Below are positions 1-8,176 of a stretch of DNA of 64,000 bases, in pieces (positions within the stretch are counted from its first letter, which is position 1; every line of letters starts with the position of its first letter). The DNA is taken from contig NZ_CP151099.1 in assembly GCF_038096175.1 (NCBI RefSeq), positions 498,501 through 562,500 on the forward strand, written 5' to 3'. The position numbers were made by a program, and so were the translations under genes. The notes under the pieces are model-generated. The model was given only the letters and a program-made list of their open reading frames with translations. It did no database searches and was not told the origin of the DNA. Origin of the DNA: Nostoc sp. UHCC 0302. Its GTDB lineage: Bacteria > Cyanobacteriota > Cyanobacteriia > Cyanobacteriales > Nostocaceae.

Positions 1-276
1 GGGCCAGTTGCCCTCGGTCGTCAGCAAGGGAATATGTTCCTTGGTCGCGATATCATGTCAGAGCGTGACTTCTCTGAAGAAACCGCCGCTGCCATTGATG
101 AAGAAGTCCGCAAACTTGTGGATATCGCCTATACACGCGCTAAAGAAGTGTTAGTTAAAAACCGCCACATTCTAGATCAACTAGCGCAAATGCTGGTTGA
201 TAAAGAAACAGTAGATGCTGAAGAATTGCAAGAAATTCTGGCAAATAACGATGTAACAACCGCCGCGTTTGCCTAA
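1..276 (+). CDS. ftsH: FtsH membrane AAA+ metalloprotease, C-terminal fragment
   Basis: The reading frame is already open at base 1, so only the last 91 residues of the gene are present. They match the C-terminal helical part of the FtsH peptidase domain: a stretch reading GNMFLGRD, then an acidic helix (EETAAAIDEEVRKLVD) and the tail helix beginning ARTKEVL-like (residues TRAKEVLVKNRHIL). FtsH is a membrane-anchored ATP-dependent zinc protease; in cyanobacteria several paralogues handle photosystem II repair and general quality control. The AAA and HEXXH parts lie outside the window, so which paralogue this is cannot be told. A strong hairpin terminator follows 30 bases after the stop. Confidence 0.9.
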   Translation, partial: GPVALGRQQGNMFLGRDIMSERDFSEETAAAIDEEVRKLVDIAYTRAKEVLVKNRHILDQLAQMLVDKETVDAEELQEILANNDVTTAAFA

Positions 277-305
277 CCAACTTGGTTAAAATTTAAAATC
301 TAGAT

Positions 306-348
306 TTAGGGTAATTCTGAGACTTGTCAGAATTACCCTAATTTTTTT
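306..348 (+). terminator. Rho-independent terminator after ftsH
   Basis: A perfect 14-bp stem (left arm 307-320, right arm 327-340, six-base loop) is followed by a run of seven T. It sits just after the ftsH stop and before nuiA, so it most likely ends the ftsH transcript. Confidence 0.85.
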
Positions 349-407
349 CGTGGTCATCTTATTATTAAGCAATGGTTGCATCACTAAAGCAATGGAGGAT
401 TGAAAAA

Positions 408-818
408 ATGAGTAATTCAGATTCAGAACTTCTGATAATTTTCAAAAAAGCTGCTCACGGTTTATTCATGCTAAGTGAGTCAGAGCATCCCTTCATACCT
501 TTTATATGGTCAATTCCAGCCCAGGAAGATTTAAATTTTAAAAAAATATTAGAATTAACAAATCATCCTCAAGATTTGCAAATAGAAACAATTGAACTAG
601 ATTATCTATTTCGTAACTGCATTCAAGAGAAAGACTGGCATGATGAACAGCAGAAACGAAATGTGGTAAAGTATCGAGAACTTGTAGAGACCATTAAAAG
701 CCATCTCACTGATATAAAAGTTTATCGGATTGGCTCAATAAATATTGATGTATACATTGTAGGTAAAACTGAAGAAGGTAACTTAGCTGGATTAGAAACC
801 AAAGTAGTTGAAACCTAA
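408..818 (+). CDS. nuiA: NuiA-type inhibitor of the NucA sugar-non-specific nuclease
   Basis: The 136-residue protein closely follows the known Anabaena nuclease inhibitor NuiA (about 135 residues): an N-terminal SES(E/H)xPF segment, the RLG/RIGxxxxDVYVVG-like strand (RIGSINIDVYIVG), a GNLAG loop and the terminal residues KVVET. In the family the C-terminus and an N-terminal glutamate reach into the nuclease active site. The start at 408 is chosen over an upstream in-frame ATG at 372 because GGAGG lies nine bases before it and the length then matches the family. It faces nucA tail to tail across about 100 bases. The inference is a cytoplasmic safeguard against nuclease that is not yet secreted. 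Confidence 0.9.
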   Translation: MSNSDSELLIIFKKAAHGLFMLSESEHPFIPFIWSIPAQEDLNFKKILELTNHPQDLQIETIELDYLFRNCIQEKDWHDEQQKRNVVKYRELVETIKSHLTDIKVYRIGSINIDVYIVGKTEEGNLAGLETKVVET

Positions 819-874
819 GAATTAATACCAATTCTGTATAAAGATCCATAGTAACAACCCCACCGCCAACGGCT

Positions 875-895
875 CCTCCCCTTAGCAAGGGGAGG
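875..895. terminator. Hairpin between convergent nuiA and nucA
   Basis: A 9-bp GC-rich stem (arms 875-883 and 887-895) with a three-base loop lies between two converging genes. It has no clear T-run and belongs to a class of CTCCCC/GGGGAG repeats common in Nostoc intergenic DNA, so it may serve as a shared terminator or be just a repeat. Confidence 0.5.
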
Positions 896-916
896 TTGGG
901 AGGGGTCAAAATAATC

Positions 917-1768
917 TTATTGATTATCAACTCTAGCCTCAACTACAGATTGAGTACTTAAAGAAACATTAGATAAGAAGTTGTAACCTGTATTAGCTTC
1001 AATTGAATCAACACTAACTCTGTATGTTCTCCAGCTATTGTTTCTAATCCCTTGGGAATTAGGCATATTAACTGCAATAACTCGTGTACTAGTATTTACA
1101 CCATTTACTCCAGTTCCTGGTGTATCTAAGACCACTATGACTTTCCAAGTTCTCGCTGGTACTTGAATTTTCCCACTAGCAATTGTACTGGCTGAGCCGT
1201 TCGAGCCGCTCCCACCAACGCCGTATCCACCAGAAATAATATACAGTTCTTTTCCTTGACTTACTAAGTCTCTACAGTAGTTTTCTAGTGACGCCCATGG
1301 CCCTTGATTATTATCAGGGGCTTGTGGAATTATATTTGTCATTAGGAAGGTTGCAGAGTTATCTGTAACTGTCCTTGTTCTGTCAGCGGAAGCTGTCATA
1401 TGTCCCCTGTCAAATCCGCTACCAGAATAGTCCGAGCTAGTTACTCTATACCACGCAGCAGGTAGTGAGGTATCAGGACGAAAATCATCTTGGCGTGGTG
1501 CGCTTCCTAGCCAGTAACCATTTAATTGCCAGGATACCCAATTGGGAATTCTAGTACTATTGTTGTATGAAACTGCATACTGAGATTTATTCAACAAATA
1601 ATTATTGGGGTATGAGGTGTTTTGTGTTGCGCCACTGGGGTTCCCCAATGTTAAATGAACGCTAGATGATTGGGCAGGGGCTGGTTTTTGCCAATGTTCA
1701 AGCAGAAGTATAAACAAAAAGACAGCTGCAAAAGGCAGAAGAAAATTGAAAAATTTGATTTTCTTCAT
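917..1768 (-). CDS. nucA: Secreted DNA/RNA non-specific endonuclease, NucA type
   Basis: This 283-residue protein has a lysine-rich N-terminus and one hydrophobic segment (about residues 6-24) followed by a PAPAQ cleavage-like site, so it should be exported. The beta-beta-alpha metal nuclease core shows the DRGH motif with the catalytic-base histidine at residue 123, the metal-binding asparagine at about 154 and a glutamate at 162; these sit one position from the known Anabaena NucA residues. It degrades single- and double-stranded DNA and RNA. The cognate inhibitor gene nuiA lies next to it in convergent orientation, which supports the assignment. Confidence 0.93.
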   Translation of the reverse strand: MKKIKFFNFLLPFAAVFLFILLLEHWQKPAPAQSSSVHLTLGNPSGATQNTSYPNNYLLNKSQYAVSYNNSTRIPNWVSWQLNGYWLGSAPRQDDFRPDTSLPAAWYRVTSSDYSGSGFDRGHMTASADRTRTVTDNSATFLMTNIIPQAPDNNQGPWASLENYCRDLVSQGKELYIISGGYGVGGSGSNGSASTIASGKIQVPARTWKVIVVLDTPGTGVNGVNTSTRVIAVNMPNSQGIRNNSWRTYRVSVDSIEANTGYNFLSNVSLSTQSVVEARVDNQ

Positions 1769-2001
1769 GGCGTAATTATGTTTTTGTTACGCACTTAGTA
1801 TTGAATTTTCATCACATTAATATCAAGTATTCCTGAATACAAAAAGAAAATTTGCTGAGGAAAATCTGCGCTTATATCCTTTAATCAAGTGTTAACCTTA
1901 TGTCAAAGCTAGAGTTTGTGTTAATAGCTCATCTAAGAAGTCCTATAAAAAATCATAGATAACATTATTAATACTCTGTCAACAAAAAACTTTTTCTCAC
2001 T

Positions 2002-2120
2002 CTATCCTTTATGCTCCATGTAGATTCTTTCCTCCGTTTGCGCTTGAATAATAAAACCCTCACGCTGATAAAGTCTGCGTGCTGGATTTATAGCTAAAAC
2101 TCTCAGACAAAGGCTTTTGG
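2002..2120 (-). pseudogene. GNAT acetyltransferase C-terminal remnant
   Basis: Reading the minus strand up to a TAG at 2002-2004 gives LRVLAINPARRLYQREGF followed by ETEERIYMEHKG. That is the acetyl-CoA-fold C-terminal signature of GNAT N-acetyltransferases (LxVLxxNPARRLYxxxGF ... TEERIYM). Nothing recognisable as the N-terminal GNAT part continues upstream: the frame reaches a 102-bp MITE at 2232-2131 and, with the MITE removed, a stop codon soon after. The piece is about 38 residues long and has no start of its own. I read it as the tail of a dead gene. Confidence 0.6.
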
Positions 2121-2130
2121 GTCTCAACAC
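2121..2130. repeat. Target-site duplication, left copy (right copy 2233-2242)
   Basis: GTCTCAACAC occurs at 2121-2130 and again, without mismatch, at 2233-2242. The two copies exactly bracket an element with inverted ends, as expected of a duplicated target site. Confidence 0.8.
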
Positions 2131-2232
2131 CAATACGGTTCAGTTAAGGGCTACTCGTACAAAATTTTGGGTTTTCAAGACGCGATAAATCGCCGTCTCT
2201 ACAAGTTTTTTGGTCTTATCGGAACCGTATTG
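2131..2232. mobile_element. 102-bp MITE with inverted ends and 10-bp target duplication
   Basis: The element begins with CAATACGGTT and ends with its exact reverse complement AACCGTATTG; the similarity of the ends extends imperfectly to about 18 bases (16/18). It is flanked by perfect 10-bp direct repeats. It has no coding capacity, so a transposase elsewhere must have moved it. Its interior carries a GAGACGCGAT-type hairpin related to those at 24273, 31119 and 37202. It lies at the broken edge of the GNAT remnant. Confidence 0.8.
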
Positions 2233-2349
2233 GTCTCAACACACCCTACATAAAATTTATTAATATAGCTAGAAACATTAGCATAGACTTACTTACTTTC
2301 ACTAAGTTCCTTCATTAGGAATTTCAATAAACTCTCATTTAATAACCAA

Positions 2350-2606
2350 TTACAGATATTGCTTTCTCAAACTGGGGTTTGCTTTCTCATTTCACAAGAT
2401 TTAGTAAGCATTTACAGATATTGCTTACTCATTTCAGTAGATTCAGCAAGCATTTACAGATATTGCTTACTCATTTCAGTAGATTCAGCAAGCATTTACA
2501 GATATTGCTTTCTCAAACTGGAGTTTGCTTACTTATTTCAGTAGATTCAGCAAGCAATTACAGATATTGCTTTCTTAAACTGGGGTTTGCTTACTCATTT
2601 CAGTAG
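2350..2606. repeat. Modular tandem repeat, five units of 42 or 62 bases
   Basis: Five near-identical units start at about 2349, 2411, 2453, 2495 and 2557, each opening with TTTACAGATATTGC or a one-base variant. The second and third units are 42 bases long; the first and fourth are 62 because they carry an extra 20-base module (a variant of TTTCTCAAACTGGGGTTTGC); the fifth carries the module and is truncated. Spacers are not unique, so this is not a CRISPR. Short open frames across it are products of the repetition. Confidence 0.9.
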
Positions 2607-2715
2607 TTCACGCAGTCATAACAACTATCGTTGTTTGGCAAAAGCCATTAGAAATTAGCTGTAGTTCTCTCAGGCTAATCAATACGGAAGTTTTTTAATA
2701 TCAAAATTATAAATC

Positions 2716-4500
2716 TCAATGGGATGCTGAAGATGCGATCGCGCTACGTCCAGTGCCAACCGCAATTTTTTGGTATGTAGAAAGCGCCTGAGCAACACAT
2801 TGATCCATGTTGTAATACTTATAAGTCGCTAGCCGTCCAACAAAATACACTCCTAGCATGGCGTCAGTCAACGCTTTGTATTTCTGGTAAATTTCGTTAT
2901 TTTCAGGACGTGGTATAGGGTAATAGGGGTCGCCCTCTGCTTGGGGAAACTCATACACAATGCTAGTTTTGGCGTGTTCTTGTCCAGTTAAATACTTAAA
3001 CTCTGTGACACGGGTGTATAAATGTTCATTGGGATAGTTGATGACTGGCGCTGGTTGAAACACAGGAATATTGTGCGTCTCATGCTGGAAATTGATAGAA
3101 CGGTAAGGTAGCTTGCCATAGCGATAATCAAAAAACTCATCAATCGGCCCGGTGTAAACCATCTCGCGGCAAGGTATCATCTGCTCAATTTCTCTGTAAT
3201 CAGTGTTGAGCATTACCTTAATGTTAGGGTGATTTAACATATTCTCGAACATCCGCGTAAAACCGTACCGTGGCATCGCTTGGTAACTATCAGTAAAATA
3301 TCGATTGTCACGGTTGGTACGAGTAGGAACCCTAGCGATGACTGATTTATCCAGTTCCGAAGGGTCAAGTCCCCATTGCTTTTTGGTGTAACCTTGGAAG
3401 AACTTTTCATACAAATTTCGGCCAACTTTGCTCACCACTACATCTTCTGAGGTGCGGATATATTCTTTTGGTTCAGCCAGCGATTTGAAAAACTCTTCCA
3501 CCTCAAATGAATTCAGGTTCATTCCATAGAGTGTGTTGATGGTGTCAAGGTTGATGGGAATCGGAACAAGTTGCCCATCTACACTGGTAAGGACGCGATG
3601 TTCGTAAGCCCGCCATTGAGTGAAGTGGGAGAGGTATTCAAAGATTTCGCGGGAATTTGTGTGAAAGATGTGGGGGCCATATTTATGTACAAGAATGCCA
3701 TGATCGTCATAATGGTCGTAAGCATTACCGCCGATGTGATTACGCTTGTCAACTACCAGTACTCTCTTGCCAGATTGACTTGCCAAGCGTTCAGCAATGA
3801 CACTACCAGAAAATCCTGCACCAACAATTAGGTAATCAAATACAACATCTCTAATAATGATGTTTGGTGCTTGTTGAGCAGCGATCGCACCTTTTGAATT
3901 AATATTATCTCTATCATTGCGAGCAGCAATAGCAGAGTTGATCAACTTCATCATTGAAGCCCAAATGCGATCGCTATCGACATTATTCGGAAACGCATAG
4001 ATATTCGGGTGCTGTTGTAAATGATTTTTGTAAAAGCTTTGTTCACCGATAAATATCAAGTCTGCAATGCGGAAAAGTTCTTCTTCGTAACTATTGAAAG
4101 TAGGTAACTCATCCATGCGATCGTATACAATAGCTTGCGGTTGCAAGTTGCGTGTAAAAGGTATTGCAACTGGTGTACAGTACCAACAAATATACTTAGA
4201 AATATTATTTTCTGTAAAAAAAGCATCGATAAGTATTTGTAAATCTGCATTTACAGCCTCCTCAATTAGATTTTGTGGTAGATAGGGTACAACAACCACA
4301 ACTCCATTTTTATCTTCGCTGACATCTAACCGTCCCAACTGTTCATGGGTAAAAATTGGTTCCTCGATAAAGAATACCCGCCTTTCTTGAGTACAGCTGA
4401 CTAAAAGAGGTTGCAGTCTTTGATAAACAGAATCCCAACGCCAATTAGAAAAACAAACTATATCTGGAGTGAAAGTAGTAAAACTGCAATTAAGTCCCAT
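2716..4500 (-). CDS. glf: UDP-galactopyranose mutase with N-terminal glycosyltransferase-like domain
   Basis: The protein has 594 residues, about 210 more than a normal Glf. Residues 222 to the end form a complete UDP-galactopyranose mutase: FAD-binding DYLIVGAGFSG at 222, the NHIGGNAYD loop, and the family motifs around YTKKQWG, RVPTRTNRD and GRLATYKYYNMDQ. It would convert UDP-galactopyranose to UDP-galactofuranose, the donor for galactofuranose polymers. Residues 1-180 resemble the N-terminal half of a GT-B (TuaH-like) glycosyltransferase (CFSNWRWD, VYDRMDE, FPNNVD) without its sugar-nucleotide-binding half, so they are probably not catalytic. It is the last gene of a minus-strand operon with GlfT-like transferases and an ABC exporter. 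It is 162 bases downstream of the GlfT2-like gene. Confidence 0.92.
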   Translation of the reverse strand: MGLNCSFTTFTPDIVCFSNWRWDSVYQRLQPLLVSCTQERRVFFIEEPIFTHEQLGRLDVSEDKNGVVVVVPYLPQNLIEEAVNADLQILIDAFFTENNISKYICWYCTPVAIPFTRNLQPQAIVYDRMDELPTFNSYEEELFRIADLIFIGEQSFYKNHLQQHPNIYAFPNNVDSDRIWASMMKLINSAIAARNDRDNINSKGAIAAQQAPNIIIRDVVFDYLIVGAGFSGSVIAERLASQSGKRVLVVDKRNHIGGNAYDHYDDHGILVHKYGPHIFHTNSREIFEYLSHFTQWRAYEHRVLTSVDGQLVPIPINLDTINTLYGMNLNSFEVEEFFKSLAEPKEYIRTSEDVVVSKVGRNLYEKFFQGYTKKQWGLDPSELDKSVIARVPTRTNRDNRYFTDSYQAMPRYGFTRMFENMLNHPNIKVMLNTDYREIEQMIPCREMVYTGPIDEFFDYRYGKLPYRSINFQHETHNIPVFQPAPVINYPNEHLYTRVTEFKYLTGQEHAKTSIVYEFPQAEGDPYYPIPRPENNEIYQKYKALTDAMLGVYFVGRLATYKYYNMDQCVAQALSTYQKIAVGTGRSAIASSASH

Positions 4501-4553
4501 CTTTTTCTAAAAATAATTGTTATATAAAACTTTCTTTCTCCTTGGTCTTTGCC

Positions 4554-4632
4554 CCTGCGCCTACCGTATCCCTACGGTGAAGCAAGCTACACCTTAGTCT
4601 CCGATAGGATAAGTTTGCTCAACGGAGGAAAC
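4554..4632. repeat. Nostoc-type palindromic intergenic repeat
   Basis: The segment contains the short palindrome TACCGTATCCCTACGGTGAA and further HIP-like pieces that recur in Nostocales intergenic DNA; a related sequence is present near 24150-24220. It separates the glfT2-like gene from glf inside the operon. Confidence 0.5.
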
Positions 4633-4662
4633 CCATGCGGGGAACTTCTTTTTTTAGTACTT

Positions 4663-6528
4663 TTACTGCAATTCTGAGTATTTATTAATTTCTAAATAAT
4701 TCTCCCAGAAAGTTCTATTAGTTAGTTCTGGTAACGTCTCTCTATAGCTTTTTCTTAAATTAGAAAATTTAAAAAACATCTTTAAAGATAGTAGTATTGT
4801 TTTAACAAAAACTTTAAAAAATTCTATTCTAGAGAACTTAACAGCAAACCCTTCCTGATTTACGAGGTTATAATACAAAACTTTTCTAGCTCTAAAAACA
4901 TTAACAGGCCTGTATGTCTGCATAGAAACTACTTTGTATCCGTTGTCAGTTGGCTTATTATCTTTATGGAATAAGAAAGAAGGTAAGAGATGCCCATTTA
5001 ATGTAATAAATCTTATCCCTCGATGAATTGTATTTTCCACCTGAGTAAGACTTTTTTCATACTTATCATTCAAAAAAGGTAATTCATAATCTTTCATTAG
5101 TTTTTCTCCCATATTTCTAATTTCCAAGTTTTTCTCTTCAGGATTTATAGATTTAAGATGTTCAGGCCCCAGTAAGAGATCATTAAAAGCTTTTAAAATA
5201 AGTTCTGCATTTTTGTATCTATAACAAAATGCCTCTTTAAGACTAAATCTCAGAATTTGCTTGATTACATCTATTTTGCTGAAGTTGTCAGAATACAGTA
5301 AACTTAAAATTATTTCGTTCTTTTTGGAATAATAGTTGGGTATAGGAGAAAACTTATTTTCAAATGATTCATGCCACACGCATATACCATTGAGAGTGAC
5401 AATTTTTAGTTTTAATCTAATAGGCCATTCTATATCATCGCCTCTGATAAAAAATGGATATGGTAAGCTAAAATCATTTATATTTTTTGTAGGGAAGCAA
5501 AATAACCACCAGCCATTGTAACTGATATGTTCTTCAATCTCGTTAAACAAAATATTTTTTACAGTTCTGAGATCAAGATCAGGTTTTAATCTGACAATGG
5601 CATCATCCCATATAGCGCCATTTTCGTGCTGAATATGCTTGGTATCTAGCTTTAGCATACTTCCACCAATGCATAACCTATTATCATTAGCAACCATTTG
5701 AAAGTTATAAATTCTTTCAAAAACTTCTGGTGCTATAACAACATCATCATCCATAAAGATAATGTGAGAGAACTCATTTTTTCTTTTCAGAACTTCTAAA
5801 ATTCCTCTAGTGTATCCACCACTGCCACCAGCATTTTTATTGGATACTAAATGTATTTTAGGATTATTGAAGCTTGTTAAAGTTCTCCCATTGTCAATAA
5901 TAAAAAACTCAAATTTATTAATAAAATTTCTTTGCTTTATAAAATGGTTTTCTAAAAGTTTAACATTTTTATGTACATAAGTTTCTCTCTTGTATGTACA
6001 CATAACAACTGCTATTTTTAAATCTGATTTTTGAAAATTATTTATACCAGTATGAATATAACCATCTTTAAAAAAAGAATTATTTTCTAAAGCCTCAATT
6101 TCAAGATATAACAAACCTTTGTATTGATGTATATCAATATTTTTAAATGCGCTTGCTTCAGATAAAGCGTCGGCATCAATAATATTTTGACTAACTAATG
6201 TTGCAGATTCAGAAAAGTAATTTATATTCCAGAGCTTAACTTGAAATGCTCCTTTTAAATGTAAATTTATACTTATATTTTTTACATCTGTATAATTTTT
6301 CCATTTTTGAACTGACAAAGCATTAAAGTAAGTATCAAATTTGATAGTTCCACCTTTTCTAAGTTCCACAATATTTTGTTGATAGTTCAACATACACTTA
6401 GAATTCACTCTTAAGAAAAGCTCTTCTTCAGAACAAATATCTAAGTTGGGCAAAATAATATTTTGTAGTTTAGTATAAGTCTGAGTAGCTTGATTATCAA
6501 TATTTGGATTTATCAAAACATCTGACAT
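4663..6528 (-). CDS. GlfT2-like galactofuranosyltransferase (GT2)
   Basis: At 621 residues the protein is close to mycobacterial GlfT2 (about 637). It shows the same order of parts: an N-terminal beta-rich domain (about 30-165), a GT-A core starting at KIAVVMCTYKR (171), NAGGSGGYTRG (232), the metal-binding DDD at 260-262, a WW pair at 340-341, GDDIEW at 363-368 and a WHE at 385-387, then a helical C-terminal region. GlfT2 processively builds alternating galactofuranose links. Presence next to glf supports the substrate. The gene is visibly richer in A+T than its neighbours, which may indicate transfer. The polymer and acceptor are inferred, not shown. Confidence 0.82.
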   Translation of the reverse strand: MSDVLINPNIDNQATQTYTKLQNIILPNLDICSEEELFLRVNSKCMLNYQQNIVELRKGGTIKFDTYFNALSVQKWKNYTDVKNISINLHLKGAFQVKLWNINYFSESATLVSQNIIDADALSEASAFKNIDIHQYKGLLYLEIEALENNSFFKDGYIHTGINNFQKSDLKIAVVMCTYKRETYVHKNVKLLENHFIKQRNFINKFEFFIIDNGRTLTSFNNPKIHLVSNKNAGGSGGYTRGILEVLKRKNEFSHIIFMDDDVVIAPEVFERIYNFQMVANDNRLCIGGSMLKLDTKHIQHENGAIWDDAIVRLKPDLDLRTVKNILFNEIEEHISYNGWWLFCFPTKNINDFSLPYPFFIRGDDIEWPIRLKLKIVTLNGICVWHESFENKFSPIPNYYSKKNEIILSLLYSDNFSKIDVIKQILRFSLKEAFCYRYKNAELILKAFNDLLLGPEHLKSINPEEKNLEIRNMGEKLMKDYELPFLNDKYEKSLTQVENTIHRGIRFITLNGHLLPSFLFHKDNKPTDNGYKVVSMQTYRPVNVFRARKVLYYNLVNQEGFAVKFSRIEFFKVFVKTILLSLKMFFKFSNLRKSYRETLPELTNRTFWENYLEINKYSELQ

Positions 6529-6566
6529 TTGGCTTTTACCCCTGTTATAAATTTTGAGTACTACTT

Positions 6567-7328
6567 TTAGAAACGAGTACGAACAGATTCAGTAGTCAAT
6601 GTACTTTTTAGGTACTCTTGAACAACTTGCTTAGCATCTCCAATTAGCTTTACTTTTCCTTTTTCTAACCAAATTACCCATTCGCATGAATGTTTAATAA
6701 ATTCCAAATCATGAGAAACTACTAAAACTGTTGCATCCGCAGCCCAAAAATTTTGAATTCGTTGCTTACACTTATTTTTAAAACTTTCATCCCCAACTGA
6801 AAGTACTTCATCTAAGATTAAAATATCTGGTTGTATATCAGTAGCGATCGCAAATCCCAATCGTGCCGCCATCCCAGACGACAAAACCTTCACTGGTGCT
6901 TCAGAATAATCTTGTAGTTCTGCAAATTCTAAAACTGATGGAACTCTAGCAATCATTTCTTGCCGCGAAAAACCTAACATCACTCCATAAAATATGATGT
7001 TATCAATTACTGAAATTTCAGGTTCAAAACCTGCACCTAATTCAATCAACGGGGCAATTCTTCCCGCTACCCGTACTACTCCTGATGTTGGCTCTAAAAT
7101 TCCACAAATTACTTTCAATAGTGTGGATTTACCTGCACCATTCGCGCCAATAATACCAATTTTTTCGCCTACATTTACCACTAAATCAATATGATCCAGT
7201 ACCAATTTTTTCGCAGGTTGACGATATTTACCTTCTAAAATTGACAAGATTGTCTTCTTTAAATCATAAGAAAACTCTTCCTGTGTTCGTCTCCATAAAC
7301 AAACTTGATTGAGTCGAATAGCTTCCAT
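6567..7328 (-). CDS. Polysaccharide ABC exporter ATPase (Wzt/TagH type)
   Basis: This 253-residue protein is a complete ABC ATPase: Walker A GANGAGKST, signature LSSGMAARLGFA, Walker B ILILDE followed by VLSVGDESFKNKC, and the switch histidine in VVSHD. The VGD(E)xF segment after Walker B is typical of the O-antigen/teichoic-acid/galactan export subfamily. It lacks the long C-terminal carbohydrate-binding domain of Wzt proteins that recognise a capped chain. The ATG follows directly on the stop of the permease gene (TAA ATG), so the two are surely co-translated. It would power export of the lipid-linked glycan made by the neighbouring transferases. Confidence 0.92.
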   Translation of the reverse strand: MEAIRLNQVCLWRRTQEEFSYDLKKTILSILEGKYRQPAKKLVLDHIDLVVNVGEKIGIIGANGAGKSTLLKVICGILEPTSGVVRVAGRIAPLIELGAGFEPEISVIDNIIFYGVMLGFSRQEMIARVPSVLEFAELQDYSEAPVKVLSSGMAARLGFAIATDIQPDILILDEVLSVGDESFKNKCKQRIQNFWAADATVLVVSHDLEFIKHSCEWVIWLEKGKVKLIGDAKQVVQEYLKSTLTTESVRTRF

Positions 7329-8135
7329 TTATAACAAATCCATGAATGAACGTCGCCACCAGCAAAAGCAACTAAGCCCTAGCCCTAAAAAAATCACTCC
7401 ACTCAATAATGATTGTGTGATTAAATAAAAATTTGGCAGCGTTCCTGACAAAGAAATTTGGCGGATACTTTCAATTACTGGTAATAAGGGATTCAATATT
7501 AGAAATGACTTGACTGATGCTGGAACAATTGCAGTTGGGTAAAAAACTGGACTACTCAACCAAAGCATAAAGACAAGTAATTCATAAAAGTAAGGTAAAT
7601 CCCTAAAAAATACAAACAAAGTACTCACCAATAAGCTAATACCAGCACAAACTAAAATCAAAGCTAGTAAAGGTAATAGTAAAGCTAGTACGTTCACAAA
7701 ACTTTTAGAGTTGATAAATGTCATTATTGCCAATAATGGCAACACGCCAATTACAAACTGAAATACATTTGCTGCTATCAGCGAGATAGGAAAAATACTG
7801 ACTGGCAAGCTAATTTTATTTAATAGTATTCCATTATTAACTACACTCCATAATGCTTGTGTTGTAGATGCAGAAAAAAAATTAATTACTACTAATCCTG
7901 TAAATACTGCTAGCACATAATTGATAATAGAGTTGCCATAATAAGATGCAAAAGCAGTTCCAAAGATTGCAGTATATACTCCTGTCATTAGTAACGGATT
8001 AATTAGCGACCAATATACACCCAAAAATGAGCCTCGGTAACGTACTTTCAAATTACGGGCTACTAAAACCTGTAGTAATTCCCAATATTGCTGTACTTTT
8101 GAACTTTTCAAATCTATTTTCCATGCAAGGCTCAT
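7329..8135 (-). CDS. Polysaccharide ABC exporter permease (Wzm type)
   Basis: The 268-residue protein has an N-terminal amphipathic stretch with LVARNLKVRYRGSFLGVYWSLINPLL, the hallmark of ABC-2 polysaccharide-export permeases (Wzm, TagG, KpsM), followed by six hydrophobic segments. It forms the membrane channel with the ATPase encoded immediately downstream. The gene starts 41 bases after the GT2 fusion gene ends, consistent with one operon. Confidence 0.92.
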   Translation of the reverse strand: MSLAWKIDLKSSKVQQYWELLQVLVARNLKVRYRGSFLGVYWSLINPLLMTGVYTAIFGTAFASYYGNSIINYVLAVFTGLVVINFFSASTTQALWSVVNNGILLNKISLPVSIFPISLIAANVFQFVIGVLPLLAIMTFINSKSFVNVLALLLPLLALILVCAGISLLVSTLFVFFRDLPYFYELLVFMLWLSSPVFYPTAIVPASVKSFLILNPLLPVIESIRQISLSGTLPNFYLITQSLLSGVIFLGLGLSCFCWWRRSFMDLL

Positions 8136-8176
8136 TTTGAAATACCTACAATTAAAAGATGCAACAATTTTTTCTC

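Noticed and set aside
2350-2606. CRISPR array
   Set aside because: The repeat units run directly into each other with the same intervening sequence; there are no unique spacers and no cas genes.
2359-2606. Two small open frames (61 and 75 codons) as genes
   Set aside because: They are repeat-encoded, with periodic peptides only because the DNA repeats; no ribosome-binding site or family match.
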